Counted from the stretch's first letter, positions 33,176 to 43,330 are shown. The stretch: DNA of 64,000 bases from Rubinisphaera margarita (GCF_022267515.1 NZ_JAKFGB010000021.1:1-64000); one strand, 5' to 3'. A program made the numbers and translations. Notes: generated by a model not told the origin, from the sequence alone.

Positions 33176-35005
33176 ATGCGAGTTGCTCAACTTCTTTTGG
33201 TGTTGTTCGTCGTCTGCTGCATCAGCCCTGTTGCCGGTGCGGAGGAGATTCCACAAACCGTCGCGACACTTCGGTCGGACTTCGATCCCCGGCAGGATGC
33301 ACTCGACACCAGGGTCGTGCGGGAGTGGGAGGCGGACGGCATCGTTTACCGCTATGTCACGTTTCACATCGGCACGTTCAAAGGCAAACCGTCTCGCATG
33401 GCGGCGTTCTTCGCCTTCCCCAACGGGGCAGTGAAGCTGCCGGGTTTGTTGCACCTGCATGGGGGTGGTCAACGGGCGTTTCTGCACGAAGTCGACTTCT
33501 ACGCCAGGCGCGGCTACGCGTGCCTGTCGATCAACTGGGGTGGACGAGAGATGGAACGGGCGAATGCAGGCGACCCGAACACCGACTGGGGAGCCGTCGA
33601 TCCGACTCAGCAGAACGTGCCCGGCTACTTCAATCTGAAGCCCGGTGACAAATACCTTGATCCGGTCGAGTCGCCTCGAAACAACAACTGGTATTTGCTG
33701 ACGCTGGCGGCCAGACGGGGACTGACGTTCCTAGAGCAGCAGCCCGAAGTTGATCCCGACAGACTCGGCGTCTACGGCCATTCGATGGGCGGAAATCTCA
33801 CCGTGTACGTCGCTGGGACTGATGATCGAGTGAAAGTCGCCGCTCCGTCTGTTGGTGGCTCGGGCTTCCGCACCCGGCGCTGGCCTCTTCTGCCTGAACA
33901 GCGAAAGCAGACGCCCAATGGAGACGTGGGACTGTTCGATGCCACGATTGGTTTTGAGTCATATGCTCCGCACATCAACGCTCCGCTGCTGTGGCTGGGG
34001 GCGACGAACGATTTCCACGGCATCATGGACGACACCTATCGCACAGGCGAACTGATCCCTCACCAGAATGTTCGCTATGTATTCACGCCGCACATGAATC
34101 ATCGATTCACACCGGAGTTCGCTGTGGCGAGGCCGCTCTGGATCGACCAGTATCTCAAAGGGGAATTCACGTTTCCCCGAACACCGGAGTCGAAGCTCGT
34201 GCTGACGGCCGAGGATGGCATTCCCGTGCTTCACTGCACGCCCGACACTTCGCTGCCCATCGAGCGAGTCCAACTGTTGTATTCCGTCGATCCCGACCCG
34301 CAGGCCCGGTTCTGGCGAACTGCTGAAGCGACGAATGACGGGAAGATGTGGACCGCAAAGCTGCCCATCTTGAACGTCGGGCAGCCACTCTTCGCCTTTG
34401 CCAATGTCTACTACACGATTCCCACGAGTGCAGCGGCTCCTCGATCCCAGCCGACCGATACGCTCGCGATCAGTTCGATGCTGCATACGGCGACTCCTGA
34501 TGACCTGTGCCGGGCAGGAGCGAATGCTACGGACAAAAGAAGCACTTTGATCGACGACTTCTCAAATCGCTGGCAGGACTGGTACACGCTCTCGTCGAAC
34601 AACCCGCATCACTGGGAATACTCGACTCGCAAGCTCAACGATCCCAGGTGGCAGGGGCAGCCCGATCAGAAGCTTACACTTGAGGTGCAGGCAGAGCGGG
34701 AGAATGAACTGGTGATCGTGCTGACGGAGAACTTCTTCCGGTCATATCGAGGCAAATCGAAAGAGTTTGCGGCCGTCGTGAAGCTCAACGGCGGCGAGCC
34801 GGAAACGATCGCCCTGACGCCAGCTGATTTCACCACGGCAGCGGGCGAGAAGTTGTCGTCGTGGCAGAATGTCGATCTGCTGAGTTTGCGTGCCTATTTT
34901 GACAAGGACGGCACTCTGCTGGGCAGCAGGAGCTGGGCAGGGAAGCAGCCGGCATTCAAAAAACTGTGGTGGCAGTCCCACGACTATGATGCGCGCGTCA
35001 ATTAG
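33176..35005 (+). CDS. Secreted alpha/beta-hydrolase with C-terminal accessory domain
   Basis: 609 residues with a signal peptide (hydrophobic 5-20, SPVAGAEE). The hydrolase domain spans about 60-330: HLHGGGQRAF as oxyanion region, nucleophile elbow GHSMGG near residue 202, NDFHG carrying an acid candidate and TPHMNHRF with the histidine. The C-terminal half (about 430-609) is a beta-rich region of unknown family, possibly carbohydrate-binding. It resembles acetyl-xylan-esterase-type and dienelactone-hydrolase-type secreted enzymes of planctomycetes. The PVC cytochrome gene begins 69 bases downstream on the same strand, so they may share a transcript. Confidence 0.78.
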   Translation: MRVAQLLLVLFVVCCISPVAGAEEIPQTVATLRSDFDPRQDALDTRVVREWEADGIVYRYVTFHIGTFKGKPSRMAAFFAFPNGAVKLPGLLHLHGGGQRAFLHEVDFYARRGYACLSINWGGREMERANAGDPNTDWGAVDPTQQNVPGYFNLKPGDKYLDPVESPRNNNWYLLTLAARRGLTFLEQQPEVDPDRLGVYGHSMGGNLTVYVAGTDDRVKVAAPSVGGSGFRTRRWPLLPEQRKQTPNGDVGLFDATIGFESYAPHINAPLLWLGATNDFHGIMDDTYRTGELIPHQNVRYVFTPHMNHRFTPEFAVARPLWIDQYLKGEFTFPRTPESKLVLTAEDGIPVLHCTPDTSLPIERVQLLYSVDPDPQARFWRTAEATNDGKMWTAKLPILNVGQPLFAFANVYYTIPTSAAAPRSQPTDTLAISSMLHTATPDDLCRAGANATDKRSTLIDDFSNRWQDWYTLSSNNPHHWEYSTRKLNDPRWQGQPDQKLTLEVQAERENELVIVLTENFFRSYRGKSKEFAAVVKLNGGEPETIALTPADFTTAAGEKLSSWQNVDLLSLRAYFDKDGTLLGSRSWAGKQPAFKKLWWQSHDYDARVN

Positions 35006-35073
35006 GTCAGAATGCTGCTCGAGCCTCAGCGGGCTGTCGACACGCGTGCCCCTTCGAAAGCAGAAAGTAAGCG

Positions 35074-37965
35074 ATGAAGGCGAGACCTTTTTCAGTCGGT
35101 AGAATTGCATTGGCCGTTTTCCTAGCTGCCAGTCTCCAGCCAGGCGATGCAGTTGCAGGGCCACTTGAAGAGATCGAGGTGGCTGCCGGATTTGAAGTCA
35201 GTCTGGTTGCAGCCGAGCCGCTTGTGATGGACCCGGTTGATCTCGACTGGGGGCCGGATGGGAAGCTCTGGGTGGTGGAGATGGCCGATTATCCCATGGG
35301 GATGGATGGCCAGGGATCACGGGGTGGGCGGATTCGCGTTCTTGAAGATCGGAATCAAGACGGCACTTACGAAACGTCCACGTTGTTTGCCGAGGGGCTG
35401 CAGACGCCAAACGGTCTGATCGTCTGGCGGGATGGAGTTCTTGTGACCGCTTGTCCTGACGTGCTGTATCTCAAGGATACCAACGGGGACAACCAGGCCG
35501 ATGAGACACTGAAGCTGTTCTCCGGTTTCGGCGAAGGGAACGAACAGCACCGCGTGAACGGGTTGCGGTGGGGCCTCGACAACTGGCTTTATCTGGCCAA
35601 TGGGGACAGCGGGGGAAAGATCGTCTCGCACCAGACCGGTGAGGTTCTGGAACTCGGCGGCTTCGATCTGAAAATTCGTCCCGATTCCGGTGAGATGGAA
35701 TTCGTTTCCGGAAGAACGCAATTCGGTCGAAACCGAGACGACTGGGGAAACTGGTTTGGCTGCAACAACCCGAACCCCATCTTTCATTTCGTTCTTGATC
35801 AGAAGTACCTGGCGAGAAATCCTCACTTTGTTTCACCGCCCGCCCGCCGGGATATCTGCACAGGCGATTCGCGAGTGTATCCGATTGGTCCGATCATCAG
35901 TCATTGCGATCCGAAGTTCCGGGCGATCGGAGCGATTCCGAGATTTACATCGGCTTGCGGCGTTATCGCCTATCGGGACAATCTGTTCGGTTCGGAGTAC
36001 GAAAACGTGACATTCACGAGCGAGCCTGTCTATAACATCGTCCACGCCCGCAAGCTCGTTCCGAACGGAGTGACATTCGAAAGCCACAAGCTGCACGAAG
36101 GCGAGGTGGAGTTTTTCCGTTCGAAAGATCCCTGGTCTCGACCAGCGGGACTGCGTATTGGACCGGACGGAGCTCTGTACGTGGCTGATATGGTCCGGGA
36201 AGTCATCGAGCATCCGGAATGGATCGCAGACGAGTTAGAGAAAACGCTCGACGTACGTTCCGGCGAGGAGTTGGGACGAATCTATCGTATCGCGCCGGTT
36301 GGGGCACCAACTCGTCCTTTCCAGTCCCTGGTCGAGTTAAGCCTCCATGACCTTGTCGCCGCCCTCGAATCGCCCAGTGGGTGGCAAAGAGATCTTGTAC
36401 AGCGAATGTTGATCTGGCGCAATGATTCGGCTGCCGCGACCCTGTTGCAGCAACTCCTGCGGAATACCCCTATGCCTCAGGCTCGATTGCATGCTCTGTG
36501 CACACTCGATGGGCTCAATCTCTTAACGCTGGACGATGTGTTGACCGCGATGAACGACTCCCACTCCGGCGTCCGACGTCATGCCGTCCGATGTACCGAA
36601 GGCTTTCTCTCTCAATCTTTCGACACGGCACAACTCCGGGGGCCATTCACAAAGCTCGTCGATGATGAGGCGAGTGTCCGGCTTCAGCTGGCCTACACGC
36701 TCGGTGAGGTTCGCTCGGTGTGGACCGGAAAACTGCTGGCTGAGCTTCTGCGGCAGAGCGGGGGAGACGAGTATCAGATCGCCGCGGTGATGAGCAGTCT
36801 GAACGAGTCCAACATCGAGGACGTCTTTACGGAAACACGACGAACAGATCGCGACGCGGCCGAGGTGCCGCATCTCGCAGCGATCGCATTCAAGATGGGG
36901 AGGTCCAAGCCTGTCGCCACGTGGATTTCGGAAGTGCCATCCTCGCCAGCAACATGGGATGCGCTTGGGCTTTGGTATGATGAACTTGGCTCAACCCGAG
37001 GCAGGCTGAAGGACTTGCTGACCGAGAAAACTTCAGCTCAACTCCAGAGACTCATCGCGGATGCCCGGGAGTTCGTTCGAGACGATTCACAGCAACCGTC
37101 GGACCGGGCTGTGGCTACGAAAGTGCTCGGGTATGGGGCGGACAGTTACGACTCCGACGTCGAACTGCTTGCATCATTGCTTACGCCGCAGTCGCCACCA
37201 CAGCTTCAGGAAGCCGCTGTGACGACCATGTTGCGAATTCCTCACTCGAACGTACCGAAGCAGCTGCTCTTATCGTGGAGCGGCCTGACTCCCGCTCTTC
37301 GAGGGCACATCGTTGAAGGAATTCTTTCGCGAGAAGCGTGGATTCCTTATCTGCTCGACGTCATCCAACGCGATGAGATCCCACGCAACGCACTGTCACT
37401 GGATCAGGCGCAGCGGTTGACGCAGCACCGTCGGCGTGAGATCAGCCATCAGGCCGCGTTGCTTCTGGAAAGAGTAGATCCGGATCGGGCAGCCGTGCTC
37501 AAGAACTATCAACCTGCTCTCGCCCTCGTCGATGCTGGTGGCCGATCTCTGGAGCGGGGGCAGATGCTCTTCCGTAAGAATTGCACATCGTGCCATCGCC
37601 TTCAGGAACAGGGTAGGAATATCGGGCCTGACCTGCATCGGTTGTTGAACCGATCTCCCGCGGCATTGCTGACGGCGATTCTCGACCCGAATGCGGCTGC
37701 GGAATCGAAGTACCTGCAGTACCAGGTCGTGACCGTGGAGGGGCAAATCTTCACAGGCGTTCTGCAGGAGGAAACTGCGACGAGTGTGACACTCGGCCTC
37801 GCGAACGGGGAAACGAAGACGATCGTGCGAGCTGAGATAGAACTGCTGAAGGGGACGAACAATTCCCTGATGCCGGTCGGTCTCGAGAAGGAGCTCTCTG
37901 TGGAGCAGCTTGCTGATCTCATCGTCTATTTGATTGATACGACTTCCAGAAATCAGGCAGAGTAG
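35074..37965 (+). CDS. PVC-type heme-binding protein: beta-propeller, HEAT repeats, CxxCH domain
   Basis: 963 residues with a signal peptide (FLAASLQPGDAVAG). Residues about 30-410 form the PVC-type membrane-bound dehydrogenase propeller (FEVSLVAAEPLVMDPVDLDWGPDGKLWVVEM, RPAGLRIGPDGALYVADM). Residues about 420-800 are helical HEAT-like repeats. A c-type heme site CTSCH lies at 837-841, with IGPDLHRLLNR and the late KGTNNSLMP methionine block typical of the planctomycete cytochrome domain. Such proteins are predicted to oxidise sugars or alcohols in the periplasm and pass electrons to the C-terminal heme. The next gene begins 9 bases downstream. Confidence 0.88.
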   Translation: MKARPFSVGRIALAVFLAASLQPGDAVAGPLEEIEVAAGFEVSLVAAEPLVMDPVDLDWGPDGKLWVVEMADYPMGMDGQGSRGGRIRVLEDRNQDGTYETSTLFAEGLQTPNGLIVWRDGVLVTACPDVLYLKDTNGDNQADETLKLFSGFGEGNEQHRVNGLRWGLDNWLYLANGDSGGKIVSHQTGEVLELGGFDLKIRPDSGEMEFVSGRTQFGRNRDDWGNWFGCNNPNPIFHFVLDQKYLARNPHFVSPPARRDICTGDSRVYPIGPIISHCDPKFRAIGAIPRFTSACGVIAYRDNLFGSEYENVTFTSEPVYNIVHARKLVPNGVTFESHKLHEGEVEFFRSKDPWSRPAGLRIGPDGALYVADMVREVIEHPEWIADELEKTLDVRSGEELGRIYRIAPVGAPTRPFQSLVELSLHDLVAALESPSGWQRDLVQRMLIWRNDSAAATLLQQLLRNTPMPQARLHALCTLDGLNLLTLDDVLTAMNDSHSGVRRHAVRCTEGFLSQSFDTAQLRGPFTKLVDDEASVRLQLAYTLGEVRSVWTGKLLAELLRQSGGDEYQIAAVMSSLNESNIEDVFTETRRTDRDAAEVPHLAAIAFKMGRSKPVATWISEVPSSPATWDALGLWYDELGSTRGRLKDLLTEKTSAQLQRLIADAREFVRDDSQQPSDRAVATKVLGYGADSYDSDVELLASLLTPQSPPQLQEAAVTTMLRIPHSNVPKQLLLSWSGLTPALRGHIVEGILSREAWIPYLLDVIQRDEIPRNALSLDQAQRLTQHRRREISHQAALLLERVDPDRAAVLKNYQPALALVDAGGRSLERGQMLFRKNCTSCHRLQEQGRNIGPDLHRLLNRSPAALLTAILDPNAAAESKYLQYQVVTVEGQIFTGVLQEETATSVTLGLANGETKTIVRAEIELLKGTNNSLMPVGLEKELSVEQLADLIVYLIDTTSRNQAE

Positions 37966-37974
37966 GGCGACGAA

Positions 37975-39384
37975 ATGAATCGACTGGCGTTACTGATTCT
38001 TGCGATTGTGATCACGGGAGGACTCCCCGCGTGTGCCGAACAGATGCAGCCTCCCGGCGTGTTTGTGCTCGGTTATACGAACCAGCTTAGCTACGAGCCT
38101 GGAGAGAGTGTCTCCTTCCATTGTTCATCATCGGCTGAAACCTGCAATCTGACGATTGAGCGCGTCGGAGCAAAGCGGGAGCGTGTTCTCGAGAAAGAAG
38201 GAATCGAAGTGGCGCAGCATCCGATTCCGGATCGCGCTTCATCACACGGCTGCGAATGGCCCTTGTCGTTGAAGGTTGAGATTCCCGCCGACTGGAGAAG
38301 CGGTTACTACGAGGCCACTCTACGGGTGAGCGACCAGGGTCGTGAAGACGGAAATCGCGAGGCGAGCAGTTCGGTATTCTTTGTTGTGCGTGCGAGCGAG
38401 CCTGGTTCGACATCAAAGATTCTCCTGCAACTCGCAACGAATACGTACAACGCCTACACCAACTGGGGGGGACACTCTCTGTATTCCTACCACGATCGCG
38501 ACGGGTTGCAGGGGCATCGGGTTTCATTCAATCGTCCTCAGTTTTCTCAGTTCGCGAAGTGGGAACTTCCGTTCGTTCAGTGGGCGGAGAAGAATGGCTT
38601 TGCACTGGAATACGCGGTCAATTCGGATCTCGAGTTTCGACCGGAACTGCTGAAGGCGTATCGGCTCGTCGTGAGCGTCGGACACGACGAGTACTGGTCT
38701 TCGCCAATGCGGGATCATCTTGAAGCGTTTATCGAAGACGGCGGGAACGTCGCGTTTTTTAGCGGCAATACCTGCTGCTGGCAGGTTCGCAGTGAAGACG
38801 AGGGACGAGCTCTCACGTGTTACAAGCAGTGGTACAACATCGATCCGATTTATCGCCGAGGCGACCACAAACTGCTGAGCACGCTTTGGGGACATCATCT
38901 GGTTGGTCGTCCCGAGAACGAGCTCACCGGAGTCGGCTTCTTGTTTGGGGGCTATCATCGCAGCCACGGACAGTTTATGGACGGTCCGGCCAGCTACGAG
39001 GTCCACCGTCCCGAACACTGGATCTTTTCGGGCACCGACTTGAAACGTGGAGATCGTTTCGGCGGTGAAGCGACGATCGTGGGGTACGAGTGCGATGGTT
39101 GCGAAATGGAATGGCAGGACGGATTGCCGTTTCCGACTCACCGAGACGGCACGCCCGAGACCTTTACGATTCTCGGCACGTGTCCGGCTCGCTGGCATCC
39201 CGGTGACAGCCTGTGGTATGCCGAATTCCCGGAAGATCGAGTAGGCGCGGCGACCCTCGGAGTCTACAGCCGAGGAGGAACCGTCTTCACCTGTGGCTCC
39301 ACCGACTGGGCTCACGGCCTGACCGGCCAGACTCCGCTCGTCGAACAGATTACGAAAAACGTGCTGGAGCGATTGGGGCAGTGA
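37975..39384 (+). CDS. N,N-dimethylformamidase beta-subunit-like protein (DmfA2-like), secreted
   Basis: 469 residues, ATG nine bases after the PVC cytochrome stop, so probably co-transcribed. A signal peptide ends near ACAEQ. Residues about 25-140 form a beta-sandwich. The rest matches the C-terminal domain of the dimethylformamidase large subunit: TNTYNAYTNWGGHSLYSYHD, SVGHDEYWSSPMRDHLE and FFSGNTCCWQVR. In true DMFase this domain carries a mononuclear iron site. Export and the cytochrome neighbour argue against formamide breakdown as the actual role. The substrate may be an amide- or formyl-substituted sugar, which is an inference. Confidence 0.72.
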   Translation: MNRLALLILAIVITGGLPACAEQMQPPGVFVLGYTNQLSYEPGESVSFHCSSSAETCNLTIERVGAKRERVLEKEGIEVAQHPIPDRASSHGCEWPLSLKVEIPADWRSGYYEATLRVSDQGREDGNREASSSVFFVVRASEPGSTSKILLQLATNTYNAYTNWGGHSLYSYHDRDGLQGHRVSFNRPQFSQFAKWELPFVQWAEKNGFALEYAVNSDLEFRPELLKAYRLVVSVGHDEYWSSPMRDHLEAFIEDGGNVAFFSGNTCCWQVRSEDEGRALTCYKQWYNIDPIYRRGDHKLLSTLWGHHLVGRPENELTGVGFLFGGYHRSHGQFMDGPASYEVHRPEHWIFSGTDLKRGDRFGGEATIVGYECDGCEMEWQDGLPFPTHRDGTPETFTILGTCPARWHPGDSLWYAEFPEDRVGAATLGVYSRGGTVFTCGSTDWAHGLTGQTPLVEQITKNVLERLGQ

Positions 39385-39485
39385 GTTATGGGAATCAGTG
39401 CACGGGGCTCTAAAACAAATTCAAAAGTCGACTGCAGGAGAAGCATGAAAATGCTCTAATCTTCACGGCGAGAGTGAAGTCGCCG

Positions 39486-40403
39486 CTACTTGGATTCCGC
39501 ATTCGGTTCCGGGAAGAACGGAAATAACTGGCGAATCTCATCAGGCGATGGCTGTCGGCCGTATTCGCAGATTTCGAACGCCTCGGCATATTTCACCTGC
39601 TGACCTTCCTCTTTGCCGTACCATTTGATGAGGGCCGAACGGTGATTGCTCGCCTCGGCTCCGGCTCGTCTGTCCCAGCGTTCCTTCAGCCATTCTTTGC
39701 GAAGGTCCGGTTTGGACGCCGGCGGTACTGTCGTCAGGTATTCTGGACCGGCCAGCGCTCCCCCTTCAAACACCTGTGACTCGAGAGCCGTCAGCGCTTC
39801 AACCTTCAGATCGAACACGTCGTCGATCGCCACTGCGATGTCGGCTTCAAAGGGATACGGCTTTTGAAAACGGTCACTTGAATACAGGAAAACCGGGTTT
39901 CTCTCCAGCGGCGGAGTGTCCGGACAGAAGAACGGGACTTGGACCATAAAGGCGGCGTCCTGTACCAGCACTCCGACATAACGGTGATCAGGGTGATAAT
40001 CCCAGGGGCGGTGGGCGATGACAATATCGGCCTTCCATTCCCGGATCAGTCGAGTGATCGTCCTGCGATTCTCCAGCGTCGGCATCAATTCGCCATCGTG
40101 AATGTCAAGCACTTCCGACGTGACGCCGAGCCGTTTCGCGACCTCCGCCGACTCCGCGGTTCTTCGTTTGGCCAACTGCCCGCCGGACATCGCCCAGTGT
40201 CCGATATCCCCATTCGTCACCGAAACCAGCTTCACATGATGCCCTTGTTTGGCCCACATCGCCGCGGTGCCGCCGCTTTTGTACTCCGCGTCATCGGGAT
40301 GAGCCCCGAAGCAGATAATGCGTAACTTGCCATCATCCTCCGCGTGAGCCAATGAAACGGTGATCGTCACAGAAGCCAGCAGAACAAGGCAAACTCTCAA
40401 CAT
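39486..40403 (-). CDS. PIG-L family N-acetyl-sugar deacetylase, secreted
   Basis: 305 residues with a signal peptide (residues 3-20, AHAED). The zinc and catalytic motif is GAHPDDAE, with His35, Asp37 and Asp38. The second metal histidine motif is YHPDHR near 136-141. PIG-L/LmbE enzymes remove acetyl groups from N-acetylglucosamine-type sugars. A secreted one fits the glycan-degrading theme of the window. It is convergent with the DmfA2-like gene (the 101-base gap contains AGCAT/ATGCT and CTTCAC/GTGAAG short hairpins) and divergent from the FAD oxidoreductase. Confidence 0.85.
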   Translation of the reverse strand: MLRVCLVLLASVTITVSLAHAEDDGKLRIICFGAHPDDAEYKSGGTAAMWAKQGHHVKLVSVTNGDIGHWAMSGGQLAKRRTAESAEVAKRLGVTSEVLDIHDGELMPTLENRRTITRLIREWKADIVIAHRPWDYHPDHRYVGVLVQDAAFMVQVPFFCPDTPPLERNPVFLYSSDRFQKPYPFEADIAVAIDDVFDLKVEALTALESQVFEGGALAGPEYLTTVPPASKPDLRKEWLKERWDRRAGAEASNHRSALIKWYGKEEGQQVKYAEAFEICEYGRQPSPDEIRQLFPFFPEPNAESK

Positions 40404-40889
40404 GGCAGGGGCTCCTTCTGGGGATAACGGCGAGGCGTGATCTCAATCCGAAAATGAGTCAGTGAAATTGTTCGTCTTCTGAAGGGATAGTGAATGGAGA
40501 ACAGCCTGCACACCATCACGATCCCTGTTGTTCCTTACAAGATGATTACATGATCCACTGCCTCCCCGCAATCCGCTCAGAAAAGTTCGGAATTCGGCAG
40601 GGTTTGTTGCCATGAAACAAAGAAACAGGCAGAATTTCTGAGGTTCATCAGATAGTAACAGCTCGATGCCTTCTGGTTCTGGTCAATGGCGTTTGAAATG
40701 GCGAGTAACTCGTCAGGTCCGCTGGCCAGTGCCGTCTTGCAGACACCGTCGAAGTTTCCCGGCAGGTGTCTGTCCGCTGAGTTATCATCCCCGGCAGTCA
40801 GGGCCCAATCATCTGACTGAACAATTGAGTTCTTCCTGCCGGGAACCGACTGACAATGCTCCGTCCCTTACTCTTGAATTGATCACCCC
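40404..40889. other. Divergent promoter region with a perfect inverted repeat
   Basis: 486 bases between the PIG-L and FAD-oxidoreductase genes. CAGACACC (40740-40747) and GGTGTCTG (40765-40772) are a perfect 8-base inverted repeat with a 17-base centre, a candidate operator or stem-loop about 120 bases before the oxidoreductase start. I see no gene and no clear -35/-10 pair. Confidence 0.4.
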
Positions 40890-43001
40890 ATGAAATCCAA
40901 TCCAGCAAGTCTCTCTTTTCTCGCGTTGGTTTTGCTGCTGCTGCATTCCTCCGCTTTGCCAGGTGAGTCGTTTGGGGCCGCGCCCGAATCGGCCGATGTT
41001 GTGATCTACGGGGGCACGTCGGCGGGAATTGCTGCGGCGGTCCAGGTCCATCGGATGGGAAAGTCGGTGATTGTCATCGAACCATCGGACCGCGTGGGAG
41101 GACTGACCACCGGCGGGCTCGGTCAGACCGACATTGGGAATAAGGCCGCCATTGGGGGGATCGCCAGGGAATTCTATGAAGACATTGCCGCCCACTACGA
41201 GGACGACTCGGCCTGGAAATGGCAACGACGCGATCAATACAAGAGCGGGGGACAATCGCGCACGGCGCAAAGCGAAACGGCCATGTGGACGTTCGAGCCG
41301 AGTGCCGCATTGTCGGTTTACCAGAGTTGGATCGACCGCCATCAGATTCGCGTCGACTACGGAAAACGACTCGATCGATCATCCGTGATGACCACTCGCA
41401 GCAGTCCGGCGCGGATCCTCAGCATTCGAATGGAATCGGGGGAAACGTACCGCGCCCAGATGTTTATCGATGCGACATACGAAGGGGACTTGATGGCGGC
41501 GGCTGGTGTGAGCTACACGGTGGGCCGAGAAGCCAACGAACAATATGGCGAAACACTCAATGGCGTGCAGACAAGGATGGCTCACCACCATCAACTTCGC
41601 AAAGGAATCGATCCGTATGTGGTTCCGGGCGATCCAGGCAGTGGGTTGCTGCCGCACATCGATCCCAGAGGACCTGGTGAAGAAGGCGGAGCAGATCATC
41701 GCGTGCAGGCTTACTGCTTTCGAATGTGCTTGACGGACCATCCAGAAAACCGCATTCCATTTCACAAACCCGAGGGCTACGAACCGCTGTGGTATGAGCT
41801 GCTGCTGCGGAACTATGAGGCGGGGGAAAACAGTGCCCCCTGGATCAACTCCAGCATGCCCAATCGAAAGACCGACACGAACAATCGACTGGGGTTCTCG
41901 ACCGATTTCATCGGTCAAAACTATGACTACCCCGAAGCGTCTTATGAAGAACGGGAAGCAATCGTCGCCAAACACCTGCTGTATCAACAGGGGTTGATGT
42001 GGACGCTGGCCAATCATCCAAGAATGCCCGAGAAGATTCGCGACCAGGTTTCTCGGTGGGGCATGTGCAAGGACGAGTTTGAGGCCGGAAACGGGTGGCA
42101 AAATCAGCTCTACATCCGTGAGGCACGACGGATGGTCAGCGATTTTGTCATGACCCAGAAGCACTGCCAGGGTGTCGCGGTGGAGGATCCGGTTGGACTG
42201 GCCGCCTACACGATGGACTCTCACAACCAGCAACGCTACATCGATGAAAACGGTCACGTTCGCAATGAAGGCGATGTGCAGGTCGGTGGTTTCCCGCCGT
42301 ACGGCATTAGCTATCGATCGATCATTCCCCAACGGCGGGAAGTCTCGAACCTGTTCGTTCCGGTCTGCCTGTCCGCGTCGCACATCGCATTCGGTTCGAT
42401 TCGCATGGAGCCCGTCTTCATGGTGCTGGGTCAATCATCCGCCACGGCCGCGGTACTGGCCATCGACGACGAAGTCGCCGTGCACGACCTCGACTACGAA
42501 AAGCTGTCTCAACGTTTGTTGAAAGACCAACAGGTGCTTCAACACGTTGGCCCCAAACCGACACCCGGCATCGATCCAGCCACCTTGCCAGGAATTGTCG
42601 TCGACAATCGCCAGGCAAAAACCGAGGGCGGTTGGGCCACCAGCAGTTCAACGGCTGAGTATGTCGGACTGGATTACCTTCACGACGCCAACGCCGGGAA
42701 AGGAGACGGCAAGGTTCGTTATCAGGCGGAGTTGAAGCAACCGGGGCGATATCGAGTAGCACTCCTGTGGCCGGTGTTCTCCAATCGAGCCAGCAACACC
42801 CGGGTGATTGTGACAGATGCCGCCGGGGAAACTCATGAGTTCCGCGTCAACCAACGCGATCCGCAAACGAAGGGGCGTGCTGAATTGGGCGAGTTCGACT
42901 TTGGAAACGTTGCCATCGTCGAGATCAGCAACGCGGACTCGGATGGCCACGTCATCGCTGACGCGGTTCAATTCCTCCCCATGGACAAGTCGAACGACTG
43001 A
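40890..43001 (+). CDS. Secreted FAD-dependent oxidoreductase with golvesin-like C-terminal domain
   Basis: 703 residues with a signal peptide. The dinucleotide fold is DVVIYGGTSAGIAAAV (residues about 36-51), then VIVIEPSDRVGGLTTGGLG, as in the FAD_oxidored family (PF12831-type). GFPPYGISYRSIIP and FVPVCLSASHIAFGSIRMEPVFM near 470-515 complete the FAD domain. The last ~130 residues (from about 570) are a beta-sandwich with GRYRVALLWPVFSNRASNTRV, resembling the golvesin/xanthan-lyase-associated carbohydrate-binding domain. Many planctomycetes encode such exported flavoproteins; the substrates are unknown. Confidence 0.82.
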   Translation: MKSNPASLSFLALVLLLLHSSALPGESFGAAPESADVVIYGGTSAGIAAAVQVHRMGKSVIVIEPSDRVGGLTTGGLGQTDIGNKAAIGGIAREFYEDIAAHYEDDSAWKWQRRDQYKSGGQSRTAQSETAMWTFEPSAALSVYQSWIDRHQIRVDYGKRLDRSSVMTTRSSPARILSIRMESGETYRAQMFIDATYEGDLMAAAGVSYTVGREANEQYGETLNGVQTRMAHHHQLRKGIDPYVVPGDPGSGLLPHIDPRGPGEEGGADHRVQAYCFRMCLTDHPENRIPFHKPEGYEPLWYELLLRNYEAGENSAPWINSSMPNRKTDTNNRLGFSTDFIGQNYDYPEASYEEREAIVAKHLLYQQGLMWTLANHPRMPEKIRDQVSRWGMCKDEFEAGNGWQNQLYIREARRMVSDFVMTQKHCQGVAVEDPVGLAAYTMDSHNQQRYIDENGHVRNEGDVQVGGFPPYGISYRSIIPQRREVSNLFVPVCLSASHIAFGSIRMEPVFMVLGQSSATAAVLAIDDEVAVHDLDYEKLSQRLLKDQQVLQHVGPKPTPGIDPATLPGIVVDNRQAKTEGGWATSSSTAEYVGLDYLHDANAGKGDGKVRYQAELKQPGRYRVALLWPVFSNRASNTRVIVTDAAGETHEFRVNQRDPQTKGRAELGEFDFGNVAIVEISNADSDGHVIADAVQFLPMDKSND

Positions 43002-43330
43002 TTGTGACGCCTCCAGGAAACAGAACGCCGCGAAATGGCTTCCGCGTGAGAGACGAAGACGCGGCCTGCGTGGGGGACAGGGGAGAGCGAGGAAGAACTG
43101 GGTTGATGGCGCAACCGTTCCTTCACCGGTGAAGACCAGCCTGCCCGGTTCCCTTATTGTCAGAAGCTCTTCCGCCTACGCGTCTCCGATCAATTGCCGG
43201 AAGTTACTGGGATCTCGGCTGATTCATCTCAGTCCGGTTGTTCTGGTAGTAATGGCCCGAACTGATGCATTAGCGGTTATATCGCTTTCATTCCGATGAT
43301 TGATCTTGAGTGCATCTCGCTCATGACCCC
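43002..43330. other. Intergenic region with a diverged IS-end repeat
   Basis: About 43003-43130 resembles the IS terminus at 7811 and 16524 (CCGCGAAATGG, then TCCGCGTGAGAGACGAAG and a CGCGG stretch, and later TTGATGGCGCAA). This is a fourth, solo copy far from the toxin island. The rest should contain the promoter of the barrel gene, but none is clear. Confidence 0.45.

Noticed and set aside
41379..42434. 351-codon minus-strand open frame
   Set aside because: Antisense to the FAD oxidoreductase, with no family features and no ribosome site.
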